DNA from: a virus
Length of the DNA stretch: 64,000 nucleotides
Strand: one strand, 5' to 3'
IMG/VR virus record: IMGVR_UViG_3300032797_000032
Span: 1 to 64,000 of that record
Shown here: positions 56,644 to 64,000 of the stretch, piece by piece
Numbering within the stretch: position 1 is the first letter of the stretch
Layout: every line of letters begins with the position of its first letter
Program-made: the position numbers and the translations under genes
The notes under the pieces: model-generated
The model's database searches: none
The model's input: the letters and a program-made list of their open reading frames with translations, nothing else
Told to the model about the DNA's origin: nothing

Positions 56644-58952
56644 TGACTGATTTTAGTAATGTCAATCTAGGTAAAGAGAAGAAACCTACTACTTCTAGTG
56701 AGTGGGCTAGGGAGAGGCTCGCAGCAGGAGAGTCTCCCTTTACTGACCAGCAGAAGATAAGGTTTGTCAGAATAAAGGACAAATACTCTAGGGAGTATTT
56801 GCCTTTGTTAACCAATTTGTCTAGAAGGTTGTTAACCAAGACTGGCAGAGCTAGAAAAGGTCAAGCTGAGATTATTGAAGGAATACAAAAGGTTGTTAAA
56901 GCTATTGGTCAAGTTTCACAAGATGCTGAAAATGCAGCAACGAATAAGGTAGCATTTACCTCTATAGAAGAGATAAAGAAATTTACTACTACGTTTGCTA
57001 ACAATTTGAAGTCTATTGAAATAAAGGTAATGCAGATTATCAAAGCTGCTAGAGAAAATACTGCCCTTGAAAGAGAGATTAAAAGGGCTCAAGCTGAGAC
57101 TGATGTAACTTTAGAAGAAGTTGAGAGAATGAGTCAACTTGCTACTGGGGTTATGCAAAGAACTGCTCCAGAGCTTAAGAAAGAGTTGACTCCCATAGAG
57201 GCTTTAGGTAAAGGCTTAGCAATAAAGACTGCAGGTGCATTTCTTGGACCATTTGCTGGTATGGCTCAAGCAGCAGTTCAAACTGTTACGGGTCTTGTTA
57301 AACGACAAAGAGAAGAGCATATAGCTAGACAAGAGGCTCAGTTTGCTGGGTTAGCTAGGTATGCTAGGGAAACTCCAGAGTCCTTTGTAGAGCGTAGAGA
57401 AGAGGTATCAAAAGTTGCAGGCACTCGTTTGCGTTCAGGGGTCGAAAAAGAGGGTATACAAAAGCGGACTCCAAAGAAGATATTTGCAGGTGGGCAAGAA
57501 ATCAATATGGGGGAACTTCCACCTCAAGTCCAAGAAACTCTTAGGGCTGGTATGGAGGAAGAGCCTGCAACTGCTAAAGAAAGACCTGTTATGCCTGAAG
57601 AGCCTATGGTAGAAGGGCAAGCTACAAGACCCGAAGAGGGCAAACGAGAAAAGGGTAAAGCTGGAGTTGGGGGTTTGTTAGGTAAAGCTACTGCAGGTTC
57701 CTTAGCTGCGGCATTTATAACTTTCTTCAATAAAGATGCTTATATGGCTAAGTGGACTAAGGAGGCTCTGAACTACCTTAGAATTATATCCCTGCAAAGA
57801 GGAGGCAAAGGTGGTGCTCTTGGATTTCTTGATAATCTTTTTGGGGGTGTAGGTGGTAAGCTAGGTAAGGTAGGGTCTGCTATAGGGTTTGGGGCAAAGA
57901 CCTTATTTGGGGGCTACGGGGCTTTAGGTGGTGCTGCGGGGCTAGGAGGTATCTTATCAGGACTAGGTAAAGGAGGTCTTTGGGGCGGTCTAGTTAAGGG
58001 CGGTGCTAACCTACTAGGTATGTCCAAGCTAGCTACTGCAATTCCTATGATAGGTAAGTTTGCAGGGGTTCTTGGTAAGTTTGCTGGTCCAATTGGTTGG
58101 GCTCTTACTGCAATACAAGCGGGTATGGGAGCTGTTAAAGGAGTTAAGGCAGCAGGTCAGATATTTGGAACAGAGAAAGCGACACTAGGTCAAAAGGCTG
58201 CGGCAGGGTTTGGTGGGGCTTTAGAGTCCTTAACTTTTGGATTGCTTAAGAAAGAGAACGTTGCTAAGTTTACTTACTCTTTAAGCAAAGCGATAGGGGA
58301 TAGCTTTAAGGCTCATCCCTTCAAAATGGCGTTTGCTTCTTTGCTTGGTCCACTTGGTCCAATTGGTATGGGTCTTGCAAAGATGTGGCAAGATAAGAAA
58401 AAGGGAGAGAGCTTAAAGAAAGCCTATGAACAAGAAGAGTTAGCCAAAGTTCAATTTATGAGAGCTGTTCCACAAGAGAAAAAGCTGAAGGCTTGGGAGA
58501 AAGCTGCGGGGCGTGAGTATAAAGCGGTTTCAGGGTTTGAGACCCCAGCAAGCCGTGAGTATAAAGCGGTTTCAGGGTTTGAGACCCCAGCAAGCCGTGA
58601 GTATAAAGCGGTTTCAGGGTTTGAGACCCCAGCAAGCCGTGAGTATAAAGCTATTACAGAAAACGCTCCTACAGCAAGAGCGGAAGACCAGCCTCTATCT
58701 CCTGTATTGAAAGAAAGTATACGACAAACAGTTCAAACTATACCTGCTACTAATGAGGTAGCAAAGATACCAGAGTCCTTAGGGTCTATGACTTCACAAC
58801 TGAACGGAACTATGAAAGAGTTAGCTTCTACCTTTAAGACCTCGCAAGCTAGGTCTCAATCAATCGTTACTAAGAGAACTGGGGATACCTATGGAATAAA
58901 AGACCCAATTCTTGATTTACTTAACTCTGGCAATTTAGGAGTAGCGACATAA
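56643..58952 (+). CDS. tape measure protein
   Basis: Sets tail length and is ejected through the tube. 769 residues: helical N-terminal third (LSRRLLTKTGRARKGQAEII, coiled coils), a Gly/Ala hydrophobic centre (about 345-560; GALGGAAGLGGILSGLGKGG) that could insert in membrane, and a helical C-terminus. Between residues 624 and 670 the 14-residue unit REYKAVSGFETPAS is repeated three times exactly plus a partial copy. Position after the chaperone-like pair supports the call. Confidence 0.85.
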   Translation: MTDFSNVNLGKEKKPTTSSEWARERLAAGESPFTDQQKIRFVRIKDKYSREYLPLLTNLSRRLLTKTGRARKGQAEIIEGIQKVVKAIGQVSQDAENAATNKVAFTSIEEIKKFTTTFANNLKSIEIKVMQIIKAARENTALEREIKRAQAETDVTLEEVERMSQLATGVMQRTAPELKKELTPIEALGKGLAIKTAGAFLGPFAGMAQAAVQTVTGLVKRQREEHIARQEAQFAGLARYARETPESFVERREEVSKVAGTRLRSGVEKEGIQKRTPKKIFAGGQEINMGELPPQVQETLRAGMEEEPATAKERPVMPEEPMVEGQATRPEEGKREKGKAGVGGLLGKATAGSLAAAFITFFNKDAYMAKWTKEALNYLRIISLQRGGKGGALGFLDNLFGGVGGKLGKVGSAIGFGAKTLFGGYGALGGAAGLGGILSGLGKGGLWGGLVKGGANLLGMSKLATAIPMIGKFAGVLGKFAGPIGWALTAIQAGMGAVKGVKAAGQIFGTEKATLGQKAAAGFGGALESLTFGLLKKENVAKFTYSLSKAIGDSFKAHPFKMAFASLLGPLGPIGMGLAKMWQDKKKGESLKKAYEQEELAKVQFMRAVPQEKKLKAWEKAAGREYKAVSGFETPASREYKAVSGFETPASREYKAVSGFETPASREYKAITENAPTARAEDQPLSPVLKESIRQTVQTIPATNEVAKIPESLGSMTSQLNGTMKELASTFKTSQARSQSIVTKRTGDTYGIKDPILDLLNSGNLGVAT
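58512..58651 (+). repeat. three perfect 42-bp tandem repeats in the tape measure gene
   Basis: Units start at 58512, 58554 and 58596 and are identical at DNA level; a fourth partial copy runs 58638-58651 before diverging. In-frame (14 codons), so copy number can change without breaking the gene. Confidence 0.97.
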
Positions 58953-59818
58953 TGGCTAAATTCAATCCTAATGACATAGACAAAGTTATACATACAGTAG
59001 ATAAGTATACTAGGGAAGCTTTGAAGATTATAGGCAAAGACCCTACTGTCCAACCAACTATTAGCCAAACTAGGGATGTTCGCCAAACAACTTCCTATAA
59101 TGTTCCCGCAAATGGTCCAGCAGGAGTTATGGAATCCTTAGGTAGGTTAGGAGGTATGGGTAGTATAGCAACACCAGTGCCCTCAAGCCTTAAGGATATT
59201 CCAGAAGCTCACTTAGTAACAATACTTGATACGATAGATGATAAAGTCCAAACTCCTATTTACGCAGCACTTCAAGATAAGGTAACCTTTCTAACTGAAT
59301 CAAAATGGGAGTCCTTTAATGAGCTAGATGCAGGTAGGGGAGTAGATACGCAGATTATCAATGCAGTAGCTCAAGTCTTTAGACAATCTCTCTCCACAAG
59401 ATTTGCTTCTAGAAGGATGTGGAAATCTACTTCTCCAGTATCAATTACCTTGCAACTTAAATTTGAGTCTGTAGAAAATTCTTGGAGAGATGTAGTAGAG
59501 CCTTGTTTAAGGTTGAATAAGTTAGCTCTACCTACGGATGGAACTTTAGGTATTGGTAGTGTCAAGATACTAAACCCTCCTGGTCCAAGCCCCTTTACAG
59601 TAGGTAACAATAAGTTTAGGGGAGAGTGGATAGATATACAGGTAGGTAAATATCTGCTTTTCAAAACCGTAGTAGTAGAAACGGTATCAGTTACCTTCAA
59701 TAAGAAGTTAGATACGGATGGGTTACCTATTAGTGCAGATGTAGCGATTACATTCCAGACTTACGAAGTTATAACTAAACAAACCCTTGAAGAATTTTAC
59801 AAGGTAAAGACTACCTAA
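58952..59818 (+). CDS. baseplate tail-tube junction protein (gp48/gp54-like)
   Basis: 288 residues with a disordered N-terminus (QPTISQTRDVRQTTSYNVPA) and a tube-fold C-terminal domain (ITLQLKFESVENSWRDVVEP, VETVSVTFNKKLDTDGLPIS). In T4 gp48 and gp54 cap the tube on the baseplate; the location between tape measure and gp53 fits. Confidence 0.6.
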   Translation: MAKFNPNDIDKVIHTVDKYTREALKIIGKDPTVQPTISQTRDVRQTTSYNVPANGPAGVMESLGRLGGMGSIATPVPSSLKDIPEAHLVTILDTIDDKVQTPIYAALQDKVTFLTESKWESFNELDAGRGVDTQIINAVAQVFRQSLSTRFASRRMWKSTSPVSITLQLKFESVENSWRDVVEPCLRLNKLALPTDGTLGIGSVKILNPPGPSPFTVGNNKFRGEWIDIQVGKYLLFKTVVVETVSVTFNKKLDTDGLPISADVAITFQTYEVITKQTLEEFYKVKTT

Positions 59819-59819
59819 T

Positions 59820-60125
59820 ATGGATAGGACGAAATTTTACGAGGAAGCTTTAGTTTTTGATAAGAAGGAATACGACTTCTTGGTTACTAATATAACGAAT
59901 TTTAAGATGACGTATCCTCCCTTATACTATAGGGTCAATACTACTGATTTGATGCGACCCGATATGATAAGTTTTAACGTATATGGCACAGTTAAGTATT
60001 GGTGGTTGTTAATGTTTGTAAATGGTATCTTTGACCCATTCAATGATTTGTCAGCAGGTCAAAGGTTGACTATTCCTAACATTTTGGATATTTACGATTT
60101 CTATAAGCGTTATGCAAAGAGGTAA
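59820..60125 (+). CDS. baseplate wedge protein (gp53/LysM-like)
   Basis: 101 residues; VNTTDLMRPDMISFNVYGTV then YWWLLMFVNGIFDPFN is the conserved core of gp53-type wedge proteins, with the LysM-like IYDFYKRY ending. T4 gp53 is longer (196). Confidence 0.85.
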   Translation: MDRTKFYEEALVFDKKEYDFLVTNITNFKMTYPPLYYRVNTTDLMRPDMISFNVYGTVKYWWLLMFVNGIFDPFNDLSAGQRLTIPNILDIYDFYKRYAKR

Positions 60126-60127
60126 TA

Positions 60128-60799
60128 ATGCCTAGTGGAGTTTATGTAAGAACAGAGAAATGGTACGAATCTATGAAAAATCTTGGTCCAATGCATTCTA
60201 AGAGCAAAACTGAATATTGGAAGATACACAAGAAAGAACGAGAAATTCGTACTTGCGGTTGCGGTTGCGGGTTTGCTAAGAGAGTATATAAAGATTCTGC
60301 TTGGAAGTATAAACAAGGGCATTGGTCAAGATTACCTGAATACAACTTTGTTTTTGAGAAACGAAGTAAATCTATGATTGGTAAGAATAAAGGGAAACGT
60401 AGCTGGGCAAAGGGTTTGACAGCCAATACTTCTAGTATTGTAGCCGTAGCTTCCCAGAAACGTAAAGCTAAGCAGAATGAAATTACGGCAAAGATTCTAA
60501 AGTCTAATTTAACAAAGCCGAATAAGTTTGAAATTCGAGCTTTGCAGTATTTAGAAAAAATCTATCCAGGGAAGTTTTCGTATTGTGGGGACGGTTCTCT
60601 AGTAATCAATGGGAGAAGTCCTGATGCTATTGATACAAAGACAAAAACTGTTGCGTTGCTTAATGGGTATTATTGGCATTTGAAGAAGCGGGGTTTAGAA
60701 GTAAACGATATTAACAAACGAATAGTAGAGAATATTGAATCAGAACCTTTCGTTTCAGCAGGTTACAAAGTAATCTTTGTTTGGGAAGACGAAATATGA
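60128..60799 (+). CDS. free-standing homing endonuclease, Vsr-like nuclease domain
   Basis: Paralogue of the enzyme at 7065-7655: MPSGVYVRTEKW start, and LQYLEKIYPGKFSYCGDGS, NGRSPDAI, NGYYWHLK and VIFVWEDEI in the C-terminal nuclease. The DNA-binding middle differs and has a CGCGCG cluster and lysine-rich repeats (SMIGKNKGKRSWAKGLTA). It is wedged between two baseplate genes, 2 nt after one and overlapping the next as ATGA. Confidence 0.8.
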   Translation: MPSGVYVRTEKWYESMKNLGPMHSKSKTEYWKIHKKEREIRTCGCGCGFAKRVYKDSAWKYKQGHWSRLPEYNFVFEKRSKSMIGKNKGKRSWAKGLTANTSSIVAVASQKRKAKQNEITAKILKSNLTKPNKFEIRALQYLEKIYPGKFSYCGDGSLVINGRSPDAIDTKTKTVALLNGYYWHLKKRGLEVNDINKRIVENIESEPFVSAGYKVIFVWEDEI

Positions 60800-61995
60800 G
60801 CATAGCCCTACGAGGTAATTATTTCTTGAAGTTGAAATTCGGGGAGACCTTAGTGCCTTTGAATCCTAGCACTATTGACGAGTTTACTATTGTTCAAGAA
60901 ATGACAAAGTTTCTTCCCTCATTTAGATTGAAGCTATCAGACCCTTCAGGTGTTTTCTCACATATATTGCCGTTTGATAGGGCTATGAGTAATGTTTCTA
61001 TAGAGATAGGAGTAGACGAAACTGAAGAGCCTAAGAACTCATTTGACTTTACAGTATTTAGAAGATTTCCTGTTAGCCAATTTACAACTTCGACAACTTA
61101 TGATATAGAAGGGCTACTTAATACGTCAAATATTCTATTAGCTACAGACCATTGCCGTAGTTGGTATGACAAAACAGTCAAACAAGTTTTAGAAGATATT
61201 GCTATAGAACTTGGTTGTGATACTAGGGATGTTAGCCCTTCCCTAAACTACAAGAAGTTGATAGTTCAACCGAGATGGTCAACTGCTCAACTTTTGAATG
61301 ACTTAGCTAGTAGGTTGATAGGCTCTAATGGCGAGAGCTGTTTCAAATGTTTCATAAGAAAGAAAAACCGTCAAACTGAGTTTATCTTTAGAAGCCTTGA
61401 TGAGCTTTGTAAGTATCAGAAACCTTCTGCTAAGTTTGTAATAAATGATGAGCCATTTCTCGATTTTACTCCTGTTTTTGATTATGATATATTTGAGAAT
61501 TACAGGATTTTTGGGATATTCGGTTCAAAGAAACAGAGATATCAATACTTTGATTATTACGGCAACTTTTACGCAACTGCACAAGAACAAGCTAGTGATA
61601 TGTTTTCGCTAGCTGACTATTTTCTAATTGATGGAAATGACTCTGAAGATAGTGATACTCTTGTTGAATTCGGCAGAAACAATGAATTTACTAGAGATTA
61701 CAAGGGCAATGTGCGGGCAACATACTACAATAGGTTGATAGGTTTAACAAAGATGTGGATGACTACTTGGGGATTATATGATGTCGTTCCTGGTCAACTT
61801 GTGCAGGTTCTATTTCCTCAAGGCATCTCTTCTGGCAATTTGTATTCTTATCAATATTCTGGATTTTGGTTAGTTGAGAAAGTTGTCCATATGTTTGGAG
61901 ATACCCATAGAATGAAGTTGCTTTTAACAAGAAATGGGCTAGATACTGACAATTCTACGACTTTAGTAAAAGCTACCACAAAGAAGACGGCATAG
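60796..61995 (+). CDS. baseplate hub protein (gp27/gpD-like)
   Basis: 400-residue hub that links tail tube to spike. MSIALRGNYFLKLKFGETLV with FTIVQEMTKFLPSFRLKLSD, a middle VKQVLEDIAIELGC and WSTAQLLNDLASRLIGSNGE, and a late GLYDVVPGQLVQVLFP match the gp27/VgrG hub domains. Start at ATG 60796 (an upstream TTG in frame lies inside the endonuclease). Confidence 0.85.
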   Translation: MSIALRGNYFLKLKFGETLVPLNPSTIDEFTIVQEMTKFLPSFRLKLSDPSGVFSHILPFDRAMSNVSIEIGVDETEEPKNSFDFTVFRRFPVSQFTTSTTYDIEGLLNTSNILLATDHCRSWYDKTVKQVLEDIAIELGCDTRDVSPSLNYKKLIVQPRWSTAQLLNDLASRLIGSNGESCFKCFIRKKNRQTEFIFRSLDELCKYQKPSAKFVINDEPFLDFTPVFDYDIFENYRIFGIFGSKKQRYQYFDYYGNFYATAQEQASDMFSLADYFLIDGNDSEDSDTLVEFGRNNEFTRDYKGNVRATYYNRLIGLTKMWMTTWGLYDVVPGQLVQVLFPQGISSGNLYSYQYSGFWLVEKVVHMFGDTHRMKLLLTRNGLDTDNSTTLVKATTKKTA

Positions 61996-62001
61996 GTGGT
62001 A

Positions 62002-62037
62002 GTCCTAGAAAGTCTGAGTCCCTAGGACGTTCTAGGA
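62002..62037 (+). other. alternative hairpins in the hub-spike gap
   Basis: GTCCTAG (62002-62008) can pair with CTAGGAC (62022-62028), or TCCTAGAA (62003-62010) with TTCTAGGA (62030-62037); the two are mutually exclusive. The rest of the 109-nt gap is purine-rich without a clear promoter. Confidence 0.4.
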
Positions 62038-62104
62038 GGTGTTATTAGATATACGGGGCTAGTTAGATATCAAGGTAGAGTGGGAGAAGGATAGAGAGGG
62101 ATAA

Positions 62105-62929
62105 ATGCCTAGGGAGACTTTAGAAAAGAAAGACGTCAAATACTTTGGAATTTACCGAGGCAAAGTCTTGGACAATGTTGACCCCGACAAGTTAGGTAGG
62201 GTAAAAGTCCAAATATATCCCGCTTTTGCCGAGATTATAGACCCTGCTGGTCTACCTTGGGCTGTTCCAGCAACTCCAATAAGTCAAGGGGCTGGACAAT
62301 TCGACCCTAATGACATAACAAAAGAAGGTATTGGAACTTTCATAGTTCCTAGAATAAATACGTATATCTTCTGTTTCTTCGAAGAGGGTGACCCCTATCA
62401 ACCTGTTTACTTCGCGGAGGCTACTACAGCCAAATGGGGTATACCTATTGATAGGAGAACAAATGTTCTAAAGACTATCAAAGATACAGTAGATGAGCCT
62501 TCTGTTCCAATAGCCTTAGATGGCACTTGGGTTGAGGGTTATGATACAGAAGAGCCTAACTATCCTCATAACAAAGTCATAAAGACAATAAGTGGTATAG
62601 TTGTTGAGGTTGAGGACAAAGTTGAAGACCCTCAAAAAATTAAAGTAAAGATATTCCATCCCTCAAAGAGTTGGTTGGAATGGCATACTGATGGAACTTT
62701 GAACTTACACTTAGCAGGTAATGAACAGATTGTAGTAAAAGGCGGTAAGAATGAATACGTAAAAGGGACGTTCAACCTTACCGTCAATGGCAACCTTAAT
62801 GCTAAGGTAGGTCAAAACTTGAATGTTGAAGTTGGTCAGATTATCAATGTGGTAACAGGTGGAGCTATAACTGTTACCGCTGGTGGAGTTGTTATTATAC
62901 AAGGACCACTTGTTCATATAAATCCGTGA
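62105..62929 (+). CDS. tail spike/hub protein (gp5/gpV-like)
   Basis: OB-fold N-terminus (YFGIYRGKVLDNVDPDKLGR followed by VKVQIYP), typical of gp5/gpV central spikes, then a C-terminal beta-helix made of short repeats (FNLTVNGNLNAKVGQNLNVE, VGQIINVV). No lysozyme domain, unlike T4 gp5. PAAR-type tip protein is encoded two genes on. Confidence 0.88.
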   Translation: MPRETLEKKDVKYFGIYRGKVLDNVDPDKLGRVKVQIYPAFAEIIDPAGLPWAVPATPISQGAGQFDPNDITKEGIGTFIVPRINTYIFCFFEEGDPYQPVYFAEATTAKWGIPIDRRTNVLKTIKDTVDEPSVPIALDGTWVEGYDTEEPNYPHNKVIKTISGIVVEVEDKVEDPQKIKVKIFHPSKSWLEWHTDGTLNLHLAGNEQIVVKGGKNEYVKGTFNLTVNGNLNAKVGQNLNVEVGQIINVVTGGAITVTAGGVVIIQGPLVHINP

Positions 62930-62936
62930 GGTTAAA

Positions 62937-63245
62937 ATGAAATTGCAGATTGCTAGAGAGATATTCTTGAATGATTTAAGTATAATGAAAGAGGTTTTGA
63001 GTTTAGCTGAATTCAAACTAGGTAAAGAAACGCAAGATTACATATACTTCAAAAAGAAGATTATGGATAACTTCTACAACGGATTGATACGATTATTCCA
63101 AAAGCTCGAATATGAGAAGATTGTCCAAAAGTGTGAATGTATGTCTAAGTTGAGACACGGGTATGCCCAATGCGATTCTTGTGGTGGGTCTGGGTATAAG
63201 AACTATGACCCAAAACCTGCAGAGGTAGCTCAAGCAAATGGCTAA
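62937..63245 (+). CDS. hypothetical protein with C-terminal zinc knuckle, 102 residues
   Basis: Helical N-terminus, then KCECMSK...CDSCGGSG, resembling a DnaJ-type CxxCxGxG half site. Between spike and PAAR genes; possibly a baseplate assembly factor. Confidence 0.65.
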   Translation: MKLQIAREIFLNDLSIMKEVLSLAEFKLGKETQDYIYFKKKIMDNFYNGLIRLFQKLEYEKIVQKCECMSKLRHGYAQCDSCGGSGYKNYDPKPAEVAQANG

Positions 63246-63510
63246 AATAACTGCTGTATTAGGAGACCCTAGTGACCACGGTGGAACTTTGATAACTACT
63301 AATCAAGATGGTAGGTATAAGCTAGCAGGTATAGTTGTTTGTGCCCACGGGTGTTTGCATAGTTGCCCGATACCTGGGCACGGGGTTACTGCGGTTTCAG
63401 CAGTTACAACACATTCTTACGTTAACCAGAAGTTAATCATTACCACTGGAGCGGTAGCGGGATGCGGGGCTAAGATGACCCCACCCTTCAGAGGTCATAT
63501 GGTAGAATAA
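63238..63510 (+). CDS. PAAR-repeat spike tip protein
   Basis: Sharpens the spike for membrane penetration. ITAVLGDPSDHGGTLITTNQ, then VVCAHGCLHSCPIPGHGVTA and GCGAKM follow the PAAR pattern (D.s.HGG, CP.hGH). 90 residues, standard length; His and Cys likely bind metal at the tip. Confidence 0.92.
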   Translation: MAKITAVLGDPSDHGGTLITTNQDGRYKLAGIVVCAHGCLHSCPIPGHGVTAVSAVTTHSYVNQKLIITTGAVAGCGAKMTPPFRGHMVE

Positions 63511-63511
63511 T

Positions 63512-63895
63512 ATGCCAGAAGCTAAATTAGAAGTTTGGTCGGACATTTTTCAAGATATATCAACAGATGGGCAAGGTCGTATTAAGAAGTCTGTTAACAT
63601 AGAGGCGGTCAAAACCTCTATTGACAATATTCTAAGAACCTACCCTGGTGAAAGAGTTATGTTGCCTGAATTTGCTAGTAGGTTGAAAGGGTTAGTATTT
63701 GAGCCGATTAGTGCGGCATTGGCTACAAGAATAAGTGACGAGGTAAAGAGGGTTATTGAGGCTTGGGATGATAGAGTAACGGTAGCCTCTGTAGATTATC
63801 AGGCTGACCCCGATAGAAATCAAGTATCAATTACTGTTAGGTTTATTATTCGAGGTTACTCTGAAACCTTTCAGCATACAGTAACGGTTCGATAG
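63512..63895 (+). CDS. baseplate wedge protein (gp25-like)
   Basis: SVNIEAVKTSIDNILRTYPG, ERVMLPEFASRLKGLVFEPI and AALATRISDEVKRVI are the core of the gp25/lysozyme-like wedge family. Starts 1 nt after PAAR gene stop. Confidence 0.92.
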   Translation: MPEAKLEVWSDIFQDISTDGQGRIKKSVNIEAVKTSIDNILRTYPGERVMLPEFASRLKGLVFEPISAALATRISDEVKRVIEAWDDRVTVASVDYQADPDRNQVSITVRFIIRGYSETFQHTVTVR

Positions 63896-63906
63896 GAGGA
63901 CGTTAA

Positions 63907-64000
63907 ATGGCTAATGAGAATCAGAACCTTCTAAATTATGTAGATTATGATTTTATATATTTGATTCAACAGCTCCAAGACAGGGTAAAATTAGCAGATA
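63907..64000 (+). CDS. baseplate wedge protein (gp6/gpJ-like), 3' end outside window
   Basis: Only 31 codons visible: MANENQNLLNYVDYDFIYLI then a helix. AGGAGG precedes the ATG. Position after gp25 and the DYDF..L opening suggest the gp6/gpJ wedge, as in other myoviruses. Confidence 0.55.
   Translation, partial: MANENQNLLNYVDYDFIYLIQQLQDRVKLAD

Noticed and set aside
58513-58710. Plus-strand frame through the tape measure repeats in another phase
   Set aside because: A by-product of the 42-bp repeats in a second frame; no independent start signal.
1-64000. CRISPR arrays, insertion sequences, integrase and attachment sites
   Set aside because: No array of spaced direct repeats and no transposase or integrase motifs were seen; the only clear tandem DNA repeat is in the tape measure gene.

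Overview
The window is a densely packed, entirely plus-strand stretch of a large tailed bacteriophage with a contractile tail (myovirus). The evidence is a T4-like set of homologues: gp32-like SSB, UvsX recombinase, gp46/47-like nuclease, terminase, portal, gp21-like prohead protease, major capsid protein, sheath, tube, tape measure, gp53/gp27/gp5/PAAR/gp25 baseplate genes. Most genes overlap by ATGA or are a few bases apart with GGAGG-type ribosome sites. G+C is about 40% by eye, with heavy use of AGA/AGG and ATA codons. The host is probably a diderm (Gram-negative-type) bacterium: the phage encodes an outer-membrane-type beta-barrel with a signal peptide and a type IV prepilin-like protein. 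No tRNA gene, CRISPR array, integrase or insertion sequence was seen.

Layout. 1-9.0 kb: DNA replication and recombination (SSB, UvsX, a sigma-like factor, a single-chain Mre11-Rad50 nuclease fusion, a glycosyltransferase, a RuvC-like resolvase), with one homing endonuclease and a 340-nt structured RNA candidate. 9.0-15.2 kb: small early-type genes, many with CxxC zinc motifs, plus a GroES-like protein, the prepilin-like protein, an SPFH/prohibitin protein, a methyltransferase and two nucleotide-pyrophosphatase-like proteins. 15.2-20.4 kb: small and large terminase, a sigma factor and the portal. 20.4-39.8 kb: a 19-kb accessory block lying where T4 has only its small core genes between portal and protease; it holds candidate internal head proteins, a cold-shock protein, the outer-membrane protein, LamG and repeat-domain adhesins, an acyl carrier protein, a transglycosylase, a 1349-residue acidic protein and a string of beta-rich virion proteins. 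39.8-44.7 kb: protease-scaffold fusion, major capsid protein and a neck candidate. 44.7-50.0 kb: a second block of candidate internal proteins, including a nucleotidyltransferase. 50.0-64 kb: tail and baseplate, ending inside a gp6/J-like wedge gene.

The most interesting signal is a shared N-terminus on at least a dozen otherwise unrelated proteins in both accessory blocks: a short amphipathic stretch such as MRQLFEILLE, MRELVTFLRE, MKGLYDFLKE or MFRQLFGLLE. It ends in hydrophobic-x-Glu at about residue 10. This has the form and length of the T4 capsid-targeting sequence (MKTYQEFIAE) and of the gp21 cleavage site, and the phage encodes a gp21-like protease. I infer a large packaged and injected proteome that includes enzymes (nucleotidyltransferase, DPBB protein) and one 19-residue orphan peptide made only of the tag. 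Further points of interest are the Mre11-Rad50 fusion, the prepilin mimic, two related pseudoknot RNAs, the 8.2-8.5 kb RNA, perfect 42-bp repeats in the tape measure gene and a possible +1/-2 frameshift in the gp26-like gene.
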